Source of the DNA: Hemerocallis citrina
Lineage: Eukaryota; Streptophyta; Magnoliopsida; Asparagales; Asphodelaceae
Assembly (NCBI GenBank): GCA_017893485.1
Contig: CM030363.1
Span: 178,035,744 to 178,099,743 of the forward strand
Length of the DNA stretch: 64,000 nucleotides
Direction of reading: 5' to 3'
How positions within the stretch are numbered: the first letter of the stretch is position 1; every line of letters begins with the position of its first letter. The translations under genes and the position numbers were made by a program. Shown here piece after piece: positions 21,607 to 33,110 of this stretch. Under the pieces are notes generated by a model. The model searched no databases. It saw nothing but the letters and a program-made list of their open reading frames with translations, and had not been told where the DNA came from.

Positions 21607-22322
21607 TCAGTGCCTCCTCGGAAGGGGGACGCTCCGGTTTAGGGACAATCGGGGTCGGCGCCTCTTAACCTCCGAGCTCGTCTCTAAGCAGACGAACTGA
21701 GATGCCTCCTCGCCGCTGACCCTGACAGTCGCTCCAACCGAAGCACCACTTGAAGATACTGCTACTCCGCTTTGGGCATCGGCCACTGTCCGACCTACGA
21801 TGGGGGCACGATTCGCGAGCTGATAGAACGGAATCCCTCGGTCGCTCTCTTCGCGAGTACACGAGGTGCTGCGGACATTAGCCCGCACAGGCTGAGGTTT
21901 AAGCCGGGCAACCTCTTCGTCCAGTTCAACGATCCGGTTATTCAGTGTGTTGTCCCTCACAATTACCTTGAACCGAGGAGCTTCGCCGAACCAGGATACT
22001 CGGCACTGTCAGATATGACGCAGCACAAGTGGGTCACCTCGATACTCTTGTCGACCGTTACCCTTTGCAGCTGCTCGACCCTCCCCACGAATTCATCTCG
22101 CTCGGCCAAAGCCAGGGCCAATTCTTCCTCCTTCACAGAAAGTTCGGCCTCAACTAGTCGCAAGTGGTGCAACTCGGCCAACAACTCGCTATTTCTCTTC
22201 TCTACATTATGCAGTATCCTCCTCGTCAGATGAACCTCGCCCTCGAGGCGAGCCTCACGAGACCGCTGAAACAACTCCGCACGATGCCGAGCTGCCTCGG
22301 TGACATGAGTTTGTTCAACGAT
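21607..22322 (-). pseudogene. Antisense ORF2 of element A, coiled coil
   Basis: It opens at 22322, directly after the acceptor CCTATTTCAG, with no clear ATG. It is Glu/Arg/Leu-rich with a long predicted coiled coil (RAELFQRSREARLEGEV and following, about 22290-22030). The frame meets TAA after LLGSR at 21963-21965. The sequence continues in another frame (VRDNTLNNRIVELDEEVARL) and ends at 21607. A frameshift, or an unrecognised intron with donor GTAATT at about 21965, explains the break. The second half is Ser/Arg/Ala-rich with no domain I recognise. B has the homologue in the same place. It could be a separate gene or extra exons of ORF1. Confidence 0.6.
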
Positions 22323-22485
22323 CTGAAATAGGAAAGCACCACATTGAAGAGCTATATTGCCGAACTAAACACTTAGACAAATTCGAAGCCAAAACGATCT
22401 TTTTCATTCATCATAAAAGCGGTGGCCAGTCCGCAGAAAGGCGTTACATTCTAAAGAAAGAAAAGCAAAATTACAAAAGAGGGAA
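22323..22485 (-). other. Stretch between antisense ORF1 and ORF2 in A
   Basis: This 163-bp non-coding stretch follows the ORF1 stop. It is pyrimidine-rich before CAG at 22325-22323 and has an ATGAATGAAAAAG phrase at about 22405, a weak poly(A)-like signal. It could be a 3' UTR, or part of an intron that bypasses the ORF1 stop. Confidence 0.5.
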
Positions 22486-24714
22486 TCAGGGGTCCACCTG
22501 CATCGTCGGCTCGACCACAGGCGCCCCGCCAGATGGCCCCTCATTCCCAACCACTCCGGCACGGGGGTCGACCACCACAGTCTTAGGGTCGGCAGGCATC
22601 TCCTCGTCCTGCTGCCCTGCCTCCTCCTCGTCGTCTTCTTCCCCTTCGCCACCCTCCTCCTTGCCGTCTGATGCGGACCCGGGCCACAGCCTGTAGCCGA
22701 CCCGCTCGAAGCCGGGGAGGCGCTCCTGAACGTGGTCGAGCACCCTCTGGTAGGACTTCTCCATGTTCGAGGCCATGTGCTTCTTCGCCTCGGCCTCAAC
22801 CTCGGCCCTAATCTTCGTTGCCAAGGCCTCCTTCTCTGCCTTCACTCCGGCCAAAGCCTTGGCCGTCGTCGCCAGCTCCTCGGCAGCCTTGGCGGCTTTG
22901 GCGGACTCCTCGGTGAGCCGCCCCTTTACTCGCTCCAGATCGGCCACAAGATCGGCAACCTGCACCTCCAAGCCCTCGACTCGCCTCTGCTCAGCCTCGA
23001 GCTGCCGAACCGCCTTCACCTTGTCCGCCCTGTCTTTATCACTTGCGGCCTTCAACTCTTTCTCCTGTTCGGCGAACGCCTCGAGGAGATGGCTGAAGTG
23101 ACAGGTGGCCTGTGAAGACAAAGCAATGGTAAGCACAAGATAAGGGCCGAGTAACAGACTGAGAAATTACCAAGGGAAACTTACCGATACGAGCGACCGA
23201 ACCACTTCGTAGGTGTCGTCGCCGACTGTCCCCGCCTTCAGCACGGCTCGATCTTTCGGGGTCACCAGGTGTTTGACGACCTGCATCGACATCTGCGAGT
23301 TTCCGAGGAATCTGTCATGATTCTTGACCCGCCAATTCGGAGCGAACAGCTGTTTGTGCTGCTCGGTCAGGATAACCTCGGCCTGAGCAGTCAACGGCGG
23401 AGCCTTGAGCGACAAAGCCGCCGAGACGTCGAAGGCCCCACCAACCGGGGCAGAAGTGACAGGAGCCGAGGGCCCTTCGGCAACGACCACCGTCGACGAA
23501 GGCGCCTCGGTGACCGTGGGAGGCAGAGTGGTGGCCGAAGCTACCTTGCTGGGCCTGCCTGACGACGCTGTTGTGCTCGGCCTCTTCCTCTTCCTTCCAT
23601 CGGACACCTTACCCCTCTCATTCATCATGGTCGTAAAGTCCATCTTCGGTGCTTCTGCACCAAATAACAAAAAATTGAGTCAGTAAACCGAGCTAAAGAC
23701 TTGGGAATAAATGATAATACGAGATGTCAGGAGCATACTCGGGTCGATCGGACTAAGGCCTGACCCGAACAGCACCTCCTCGGTCATCTCCCTCCAACTC
23801 AACAACGGGAGGGCTACAATCTTCCTCGCCACTTCCTCCTCGGCCTCATTCAGTTCCGAGTTTTTCCTCGCAAATTTGGGCACCTCTGGCTTCCACCGGC
23901 TCGGAATTTGCAGCATTGACACTTCCCTTTAGATGAAGAACTTTTCCTTCCAGCCTTTGATCGAATCCGGGTTTTCTATAATCCGAACACCCTTCCTCGG
24001 CGCCAAGTAATATCGATGCTCGGTCTTGTGCATCCGATTTATCCGATACATACTTCGGAAGATCGTCAGATCCAGCTCGACTTCGGCATTGCGGCACTGC
24101 AGCAGGAAGGCGTTCACATGATGCCATGTGTTCGGCATGAATTGGGTCGGCGCGAGGCAATACCATCCGAGGACCTGGCGAATGAAGGGATGCAGCGGAA
24201 AATGCAGTCCGGCGTTCAGAGAGTCGTAGTCGAACATGCACATATCTGACGACGACAGCTCCGAGTTCGCTCGCATCCCGGAGCCGGGGAGAATTAACTT
24301 GTACTCCGGAGGAATGGCAAACCCTTTTCTGATCCGGAGCAAGTCCCTCTCGGATAACACCGACCCAATTTCTTCTGCCTTGGTGGCCAAAACCGGGTTG
24401 TTCTCTTCATATACTTTCGACTGGCCGAAGACTGCCTTCTCCAAGAGGTCGCCCTCGTACTGCCTGACCCCGGCGTGCCCGGACAGTACACAAGGATATC
24501 TGCCCATCTCAGGGGCTTGCCTCGGATTCTCCACAATCACCTCGACCACTGGAGATTGGGCCACTACCCTCCTCTTCTTCTTCTCCTTCCTCGCCTCAGC
24601 CACAGACGGTTCGGCTACTTGCTTCCCTTTCCTTCGGATCTCCATCTGCCTCCTCTCCTCGTCACCACTACCACCCGAGAACAAGGCCTCACTCCCCGAG
24701 TTCACCCTTGACAT
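22486..24714 (-). CDS. Antisense ORF1 of element A, putative gypsy-type transposon family, 3 exons
   Basis: Exon 1 is 24714-23739, exon 2 is 23654-23185 and exon 3 is 23109-22486. Intron 1 (84 bp) has GTATGC/GTGCAG and splits a codon after its first base. Intron 2 (75 bp) has GTAAGT/TTCACAG in phase 0. Frames match across both joins. Exon 1 starts MSRVNSGS and has a nuclear-signal-like KEKKKRRV. The family core, with LILPGSGMRANSE, MCMFDYDSLNAGLHFPLHPF and PNTWHHVNAFLL, lies at about 24400-24080. It resembles the plant 'putative gypsy-type transposon' domain (Pfam Transposase_28). Exon 3 is coiled coil with an acidic tail. TAA at 23929-23931 interrupts exon 1, so this copy is probably dead. 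The function is unknown. Such antisense genes are known in Tat/Retand elements. Confidence 0.8.
23110..23184 (-). other. Intron 2 of A antisense ORF1
   Basis: A consensus donor GTAAGT at 23184 and acceptor TTCACAG ending at 23110 join phase 0 codons (LVS to ATC). In B the donor at the matching place is GTAACC. Confidence 0.8.
23655..23738 (-). other. Intron 1 of A antisense ORF1
   Basis: Donor GTATGC is at 23738 and acceptor CAG ends at 23655. Joining 23739 to 23654 keeps the frame through Lys-Ala-Pro-Lys-Met. The place and donor match intron 1 of B. Confidence 0.8.
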
Positions 24715-24914
24715 CTCTAAAAAAGGTTAAGGCAAGTGGACTAACCTTGAAGTGACGTTCACAGTCAGAATAAGCTCGCCAGAAATTGCCTGGCCTACGC
24801 GACAGCTAGCGTCACCGCCTTGGAGCGAAAGTCACCGCTAGCAGAGAGCGCAGAGAGTAAAAGTAAAAGTTTGGAGTAAAAAGGTGAAATGAACTTGGGG
24901 GTGGGGGAGTGAGA

Positions 24915-24922
24915 GCTTATAA
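24915..24922 (-). promoter_or_regulatory. TATA-like box of the antisense gene in A
   Basis: The minus strand reads TTATAAGC, followed by CTCACTCCCCCACCCCC. The box lies about 200 bp before ATG 24714. The 5' UTR has a possible splice pair, AAG/GTTAGT at about 24747 and TTTTTTAG just before the ATG; B also has CAG/GTTAGT 15 bp before its ATG. Confidence 0.6.
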
Positions 24923-25070
24923 CCCCGCTCTGATGTTGGGCCTCCTTGGGAATCTAAAAAGCCCACTAAGAAGCCAAAGCGTCAAGCAGAGAGTTGCGAC
25001 GTTTCGAAAAAGGAAAAACTCCTCAAATCACTCAAGTCCACGACTCGGCCACCGGTCAGCCACGCCGAGC

Positions 25071-26890
25071 TATCGAACAGCACGGCTGGGCAACCGAGCT
25101 ACTGAGTCTGCCAAACCGAACCACTGAACAGCTTGGCTAACGGGCCGAGCTACTGCGCCGGAGGGAGACGAAGCCTCAAATCCAGAAAGCTTCAATACAT
25201 CTAACTCCATAGCTCGGCTGACACTACCGAGCACCCGAGCCGAGTGGACGAGGAACCGACCCTCGTATATGGAGAAAAATCCTTCCGAGGATAAATCACC
25301 GTCGGATCTCTCCAAAATTCGTGTCAGATCTTGATGGACGGTTCAGATTGCGCCACGCTCACAAAACGACAAAATCACGTTTTCTCGTGATCTGAACCCA
25401 ACCCTCGTGATTCACGCAATGATGGACACTCCAGATCTGACCACGTGTACCTTCCGAGCTGCCAGCCACCAGTTTGCCTAGCCGAGCTACTGAACAGCTT
25501 GGCTAATGGGCCGAGCTACTGGGCCGGAGGGAGACGAAGCCTCAAATCTAGAAAGCTTCAAAACATCAAACTCCATACCTCGACTGACACTACCGAGCTC
25601 CCGAGCCGAGTGGACGAGGAACCGACCCTCGTATATGGAGAAAAATCCTTCCGAGGATAAATCACCGTCGGATCTCTTCAAAATTCATGCCAGATCTTGA
25701 TGGACGGTTCAGATTGCGCCACGCTCACAAAACGACAAAATCAGGTTTTCTCGTGATCTGAACCCAACCTTCGTGATTCACGCAATGATGGACGCTCCAG
25801 ATCTGACCACGTGTACCTTCCGAGCCGCCAGCCACCGGTTCGCCTAGCCGAGCTACTGAACAGCTTAGCTAACGGGCCGAGCTACTGGGCCGGAGGGAGA
25901 CGAAGCCTCAAATCCAGAAAGCTTCAAAACATCAAACTCCATACCTCGGCTGACACTACCGAGCTCCCGAGCCGAGTGGACGAGGAACCGACCCTCGTAT
26001 ATGGAGAAAAATCCTTCCGAGGATAAATCACCGTCGGATCTCCCCAAAATTCGTGCCAAATCTTAATGGACGGTTCAGATTGTACCACGCTCACAAAACG
26101 ACAAAATCACGTTTTCTCGTGATCTGAACCCAACCCTCGTGATTCACGCCATGATGGACACTCCAGATCTGACCACGTGTACCTTCCGAGCCGCAAGCCA
26201 CCGGTTCGCCTAGCCGAGCTACTGAACACCTTGGCTAAGGGGCCGAGCTGCCGAACTGGAAGGCGACGACGCTTCAAATTCAGGACGCCTCAGAATGCCC
26301 AACTCCACGCCTCGGCTATTGGAACCGATCTGCCGAACCGAGGGGAAGAGGAACCGACCCTCGTATATGGAGAAAAAATCCGCCGACCCTCCTCAGCCGT
26401 TGGATCTTGTCAAAAAGCGCGCTGGTCATGATGGACGGCTCAGATCTTACCACGTCCACTAAACGACAAGATAGCGTTTTTTGGGGATCCGTGCTGAGAT
26501 GGACGCCCAGGATCACGCCACGTAGTTCGGCTGATTCCGAGCTCGGTGCCGAGCTGCCGAGCCGAGGGGACGAGGAACCGACCCTCGTATATGGAGAAAA
26601 AAATCCGCCGACCCTCCTCAGCCGTTGGATCTTGTCAAAAAGCGCGCTCATCATGATGGACGGCTCAGATCTTGCCACGTCCACTAAATGACAAGATAGC
26701 ATTTTTTGGGGATCCGCGCTGAGATGGACGCTCAGGATCACGCCACGTAGTTCGGCTGATTCCGAGCTCGGCGCCGAACAGCTGGGCCGAGGGGACGAGG
26801 AACCGACCCCCGTATATGAAGAAGCTATCTACCGAGGAAGGTGGATCGTCCGATCGCTCAGAGAATCGCGCTCGGTGCTGATCGAAGGCC
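25071..26890. repeat. Tandem array, 366-bp then about 225-bp period, element A
   Basis: The motif ACCGACCCTCGTATATGGAG recurs at 25255, 25621, 25987, 26353, 26577 and (changed) 26802. The first four units are 366 bp apart, the last two about 225 bp. Units also share a GATGGACGGYTCAGAT phrase. The same motif occurs once at 21127, so the array motif brackets the antisense cassette. Open frames here are artefacts of the repeat. Confidence 0.95.
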
Positions 26891-27310
26891 CAGATCGCGC
26901 CACGCCATAAACGGTAATTAAAAATCGATTTTTATTTATTTTAATCGTTTTATTTATTTAAAAAGTGCGAAAAAATTACTAAAAATTCGGGAAAATTCAC
27001 TAGAAATTCTAGAAAATAATTATAAATTTGGGGGAATATTTTTGAACCCCTGAACGAACAGTTATTGCCTAGAATGTATTGTGAAGGCCCCCGAACGACT
27101 GGTTAACGCATCGCAAAATTAAATAAATAATCCGAAAAAATAGATAAAGACCGTCGGATATGCAAAAGAGCTTAGGAACAGCTTGCAGCTTCAAAAATCA
27201 CCTCACTACCCCCCTTCGAGATTCAAAACCCTCCATTCGGACTCCAATACAACTCCACTAGCCACTAAAACAGCTAAACTACTCCTCAAAGGCTGATTAA
27301 ACTCAGTCTT
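26891..27310 (+). other. 3' untranslated region of element A
   Basis: An AT-rich stretch (26910-27060) and mixed sequence up to the PPT. No gene is seen. Confidence 0.6.
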
Positions 27311-27327
27311 TAGGAGTGGGGGGCTCG
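27311..27327 (+). promoter_or_regulatory. Polypurine tract of A
   Basis: TAGGAGTGGGGGGCTCG abuts the 3' LTR start TGATATGG. Confidence 0.9.
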
Positions 27328-27948
27328 TGATATGGCTAAAAATGGGGTTAAATCGGAACCGTCCAGATGAGGGACGAATCTTGGCGCTCAGGGGTAAAAA
27401 GGTAATTTCACATATAGATGGCCCCAAAGCGGGCACGGGATCTCACCTTCACAGATCCAATAACCCGCGAACAGATCCACTCCAATTGGGTACGGGCCCC
27501 GACCCGAGACGAACCCAGACCAGTAAGAGAAAATCAGGGTCACTGATTTGACTAAATCAACGGGCCTGATTTGCAGTTATCCTCTCACCGGGGATTAGGG
27601 ATCAGTTTCCTAAACTGACTGTGAGGATTTTACTCCTGACGGGATCACAGGAAATCAGATCTCTAATCAAATCCCCATGGCGACTATAAATACCTCCTAC
27701 CTACCACTGTTACAAGGTAATCACTCTTTTTCCAACTTAAGCTCTTTCTTAATCATCACTGGTTACTGACAAGAGCGTCGGAGGGTGCGTCGCCGGGAAC
27801 AACCCCGGTGTATCCAACTTCCTTGCAGGTGTGCGGCGGGAGCTCAGCAGCTCAACTCCGACGAACAGGTTCGGATCTGCTATTCAGGTTTTTCCACGAA
27901 CCCACAAATTCTATCTGTTTACCCCCACACCAGATTTAGCAGGTAACA
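27328..27948 (+). repeat. 3' LTR of element A
   Basis: It is 621 bp, ends GCAGGTAACA, and is followed by the TSD CTAGA at 27949-27953. Compared with the 5' LTR it has 16 substitutions and one extra A. Confidence 0.95.
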
Positions 27949-28279
27949 CTAGACTTACCAGAATCCCTAAGGATCTGATTCATGGCCTATCGATCTAAGA
28001 TCCCGGCAATGCGAACGTACCTGCATGCCACTACCCTGAACTTGGATTCCGTCTATACTCCGGTCTGCGATCAACCTACACCGGTTAAGATCCGACGGTA
28101 TACAAGGAGTGACTCGTCCACAGTCCCTTAGAAGTAAGAAAACATGTCTTAATGGTCGATAGCCCCTAGGGTAATAATATCGCCCTAGACGAGCATAACA
28201 AGATTGCGTACTAGCTAATAAGCTATATACGAGTAAACCAAATACATACGAGCCAATAAGCTACGTATGAACCAACAAC

Positions 28280-28480
28280 TACCTACAAGCCAGGCAGGCT
28301 TCGTATAAGCAACAACATACACACCAGCCAAATAAGCCGCGTGTGAGACCAATAGCTACGCACGGGCCGGTCGAGCCGCGTACGAGCAACAACACATATA
28401 CGAGCCAATGAGCTGCGTATGAGACCCACAGCTACATACGGGCCAGTCGAGCCACGTATGAGCACAACCATATGCAAAAA
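28280..28480. repeat. Short tandem repeats in E1
   Basis: Units share a CGTATGAGACC phrase, then GCTACATACGGGCCAGTCGAG, with a period near 78 bp. The same array occurs in E2 at about 41120-41400. Confidence 0.75.
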
Positions 28481-28749
28481 CAACCATACAGGTAATCAAA
28501 CCTAGAAGCAACCAATGTGCTTACTAGCAAACTCGATCTCTTATAATTAGAAGCAACAGAAGAATGTACTAACAGTCTAAGATAGGCATTCTACCAATGA
28601 GAAGCCTGAAAGCAACATAACAACTTTTACCGAACTAACTATTACTAGCGACCTTCCCAACCCTTATTACTCATAAGGATAAGGAATGCCCCCATGATAG
28701 GGTCCAACACAACTAGAACCTACGGTTTCTTTTCCAAAAGCGAACTAGA

Positions 28750-30680
28750 ACTACATGCAACTAGATTCTTGGGTTCTCTCTCAAATTTGAGCTAGAATCA
28801 CCTAGGAGCTAGATGCATGGGTTCATGGTTCCTTCTTAATCTTTCACTACCATATACAATTCAAGCATGGTTCTGTTAACTAGAATGCTATAATACACCA
28901 TTCAAGTATGCATGGCTCTAGCTATGTAATCTCAAACCTGGGATTCCTTCTAGGGAATTAACTAGAACTACTTTACAATACAATATTGCAACTACAACAT
29001 GGTTCTTCACTAACACCACAACTACAACATGCTAGTTCTTTACCAATACAATTTACTATAACATGATAGTTCTTTACTAACACTATAACTACAACGTGAT
29101 AGTTAACACTACAACTACAACATGAAGGTTTTACATTAACACTACAACTACAAGCATGGAGGTTCTTCATTTACACTATGACCACTACATGGAGGTTCTT
29201 CATTTACACTACCACTACAACATTATAGTTTCTTTGCTAAACACTACCAATACGAGCATGGATACAACTTAAGTAGAAAGCTACTATAAGTTAAGGCGTG
29301 AATAGCTACTAGATTTAAGCATAGATATCTATTACTACTTTAAGCATGGTTAATTGCTACAACTTAGCATGAGTACTAATAATTTAGCATAGTATACGAC
29401 AAAGCATGATTTTCTTCACTACTTTAACTTATAATAATTAGCATGGTATACAACCTTAACCATTCCTACAACAATCCTAGGCATGGTAGGTAATTTAAAC
29501 ATTAATCCTACAACATTCCCAAGCATGGTTTATAACATAGCATGAATCTACAACATTCCTAAGCATGGTATTCAACTTCAACATTAATCTACAACAATCT
29601 AAGCATGGATGTATACTTAGCATGAATCTACAACATCCTAAACATAGTATACTACTTTTTTAAGTATTAACCTAAGCATGGTATACATTCAAGTTAGAAC
29701 CTACAACAATCTAAACATGGTATGCTACTTAAGTATTCAACCTAAGCATGGTATACATTCAAGTAAGAACCTACAACAATCTAAACGTGGTATGCTACTT
29801 AAGTATTCAACCTAAGCATGGTATACATTTCAAGCATAACCCTACAACATTTTGAACATGGTATAGTACTTAAGTATTCCTACAACAACCTTAGGTATGG
29901 TAGGTAATTTAAACATTAATCCTACACATTCCGAAGCATGGGTATATACTTATTCAAACATGGAAAAATTACTACAACTAAGCATGGATATCTTCTACTA
30001 CTTAAGCGTGTATCTTTTCCTACAACTACTTAAGCATGGTGGAAAGCATGAGTGTCCATCTTACAATAATCTAATATGGTATATAATTTTCCTACAATGA
30101 TCCAAGCATGGCATATAACTTTCCTACCATAATCTAAACATGGTATATAATTTTCCTACAATAATCCAAGCATGGTATATTGATCTACAACCATCTAAGC
30201 ATGGAAACAACTTAAGTAGAACACCTATTACTACAATCTAGCATGGATAGAACATAAATATAGAAATTGCTACTACTAAGCATGGATAATTATTTTAACT
30301 TAAGCATGGAAAATGCTATAATTAAGCATGGATGCTTACTACAACTTAATATGAAATATCTACTTTAGACATGGGTGCTACTCAAGCATGAATACAACAT
30401 AGGCATGGACTTCCTACAACATCTAAGCATGGTATATAATGTAAACATTTACCAACAACAATTTAAACATGGATACCCACTACAATTTAAGCATGGGTTA
30501 CTACTACATTTTAAAGCAAGAATGTCTATTTACTACTTCAACATAACCCTTACATATATATAAACATCTACTATTACTTAAGCATGATTAACTACTACAC
30601 TTTAAGCATAAACATCTACTACTACCTTACTTACACTTAAGCATAACTATTTATTACTACTTAAGCATGATCTTTACTAG
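28750..30680. repeat. Degenerate minisatellite with AAGCATGG units in E1
   Basis: Dozens of irregular units combine AAGCATGG or AACATGG with TACTACAACTTA or TACAACAATC phrases. A shorter version lies in E2 at about 41500-41930. No coding potential is seen. Confidence 0.85.
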
Positions 30681-31893
30681 CTAATACAAGACTTCTTATC
30701 CTTATGAATTACAAGCCCTAAAAGAGTCCGACTTTATGAACTACTACAAAATCTACTTTCTTTCTAAATTACAAGTCCTACATACAACAAGTCTATTTTT
30801 TTATAACTAGGAGTTAGCACAAATTGTTATTTAATAAGTTAGAGAGAAAGAAGCAATTAAAAGATTTATTCATTAAAGCTGTTAAGTTCCATAACCCAAA
30901 AATGGTTATACACTTATTCTAGTTCACAATCTTCATATGCCTTTTGTCCAATAGTCCAAGTTGTATGTTCTACAACCCCAAATGGGTGTGTACAAAGTCC
31001 ATATGCATATGTGTATGTCCAATGTCAAGTCCTACAACCCAAAATGGGTGTATACACAATCCTTCATATGTTTATGTTCATTAGTCCAAAACGAACAATA
31101 ACCACTAATAAAGACTTCATCTTTATGTGTTTCACAAGTTCTATCATTCTTTCATCCATACATAAAGCTATAACATATACAACAAGAAACAACACACAAC
31201 AACACCATCACAAGAAACAACCACCTCAAAAGAACAAAAGAAAACAAACCAAGGAAGGTAAGAAAAAGAAGAACCAAAACAACAAACTCAAATAAACAAA
31301 AGCAATGGAGAAGCTCCCACCTTAATCTTCTTGTAGGAAGGACTAGCCTATGCTCCTTCTCCTTCTCCTTAGCTCCTAAGAACTCCTAAGAAAACCTACA
31401 AAGAAAAACTCTCAAGTTAGTCTTTGTTCTCTCTTTCTTTTCCTTTCTTTCTTTTTGGTCTTGTAAAATGAGACAAGTGATGAAGGGAGGGGGTATTTAT
31501 AGGTGGAGGAGAAGGTAGAGAGTGCAAGATTGCACCCACATTTTTGCCAAAAACCCCCTAGGTTACAATCCGGCCTTCGCTATAGGGAATGGGCAAGGGT
31601 GAGGTGGAGGTATGGTGTTAGGGTGAGGTGGAGGCATGGTAGAAGAGATAAGGTTTCTAGAAGAAGTTTCCTTAATCTCTTATGCATAATAAACCCTAGT
31701 TTAAGCCTCCTAAAACCCTAACAATCAAATTAGATTTGTCATGACAAAGATAAGTACTTTGTCCAAAAATACACCTAATTTGCACAATGTACAAATTTGC
31801 TATAATGCGCATATGTACGTATATATGTGTATACAAAAAAAATCTTCATATAATCCGTATAAAATAATTTAATTTTGAAAATAATAATAAAAT

Positions 31894-32185
31894 AAATTTT
31901 ATTATCAATTCGGAAGATCACAGTACCAATTTGATACACTACGGATGTACACAGACCGGTATATGTGTACAGAAATTGTTTATGAATAACCCGGGTGAAA
32001 GTCACCAAAATAAAGATGAAGGAAAACCTCAACCATACCCCAAACCAGAACATCATGTTCTAACTCTATGTCTTACTCACACTCTAATGTTCACGCCTAG
32101 GTACTCACGCTCTAGTGTCCACACCTAGGTTTACTTTTATACCATGTTTATTATTACTATTGAAGCATGCTCTTATACCAATCTC
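31894..32185 (-). other. Internal remnant of element D
   Basis: This non-coding sequence between the truncated end of E1 and the D 5' LTR contains the PBS-like TGGTATAAGAGC (minus, 32169-32180). Nothing else was recognised. Confidence 0.5.
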
Positions 32186-32884
32186 TGTAGCACCCCGAAT
32201 TTTCAATATGATTTCTCAGAAATACGTGACACAATTCTCAGCATCAACCTCAATGGTAATAGTAAACATAGCCAGAATATAGATAAATTTTTTAACTTTT
32301 ATTACATTAATTCATTACAAAACAAAGCGAAAAAACAAACACCTTGAATTACAAATTCTTTCTTTTACAACACATTCTTTTACAATTTACATAAGCCATA
32401 ACATCAATTCTATCTCATGCATCCAAATTCCAAGCTATAGGTACCTACCTGTAAAACAGGAGGCTAGAGAAAATCCTAACCCCCAAAACTATAGGGGTCA
32501 GCCATAACGGTGTGAGTGACATAAAATAAATGCAACATAAATAAAACATAAAGGATAAAGTCATAAACAACATGTATTAACAGCAAGAGGTAAATGAAGT
32601 AAGAAATAACAATAAATAAAACATGAAAACATCAAGTGAAACTAGGCTAGGTGTCAAGTGTAGAAAACAGGAAAACAATATGCATAAAACCAAGTCAAGA
32701 AAACATCAATGCCATATGCTGACTCTCTAATACATACTTGTCGGATTCTATGCATCCCACTCAACATAGGTCCGGTGCAAGCCCTTAACATTCTTCATTT
32801 GATAGGGTTTAATCCCCCGCTATGCAACTAATCCTACTACGATGACTACTAAGAGATATAGATAAACTGTGAGTATTAGCCCAC

Positions 32885-33110
32885 GCCCCGATAATTCCGG
32901 AGGTCAATCTCTATCCACAGATAATTTCGGAGACTATTTCACTCACACATGGGAATCTTCGAGAATACCCCACACCGCAAGATATGGCACCTCATCACAA
33001 GAATACCCCATGAGCACCGCCTCGACCCCGATAATTTCGGAGATCAATCCCACACTGCAGGTAATTCCGGAGACTATTTCACTCACACCTCGATAATTCC
33101 GAAGATTATC
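32885..33110. repeat. Minisatellite in the D LTR
   Basis: About six copies of GATAATTYCGGAGA are interspersed with TATTTCACTCACAC phrases. Confidence 0.7.

Larger units (their letters stand above)
14757..27948 (+). mobile_element. Gypsy element A (Tat/Retand-like), complete ends, broken genes
   Basis: This 13.2-kb LTR retrotransposon has matching LTRs (14757-15376, 27328-27948), a PBS at 15379-15397, gag-pol (15451-20226), tandem repeats (20385-21117), an antisense two-ORF cassette (24714-21607), tandem repeats (about 25071-26890) and a PPT (27311-27327). The TSD is CTAGA on both sides. The LTRs differ at 16 positions plus one 1-bp indel by eye, about 2.6%; 12 of the 16 are transitions. gag-pol carries three in-frame stops, two frameshifts and a deletion of the RNase H region, so the copy is not autonomous. 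It is the innermost of the nested insertions. Confidence 0.95.
13475..31893 (-). mobile_element. Long LTR E1 (family E), split by Gypsy element A
   Basis: The left end TGTAACGTCCCGATTTCC is the same terminus as E2 at 38765. The left piece 13475-14756 and the right piece 27954 to about 31893 total about 5.2 kb, close to E2's 5234-bp LTR. The best-matching blocks are 14010-14750 against 40130-40870, 27954-28560 against 40885-41470, and 31849-31893 against 43826-43870. The match stops at about 31893, about 125 bp short of the family terminus, and the rest of D's left LTR is missing. A deletion therefore removed both. A TATA-like box (CCTATAAATACC, minus) lies at about 31491-31502. No coding domain is present. 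Confidence 0.75.
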
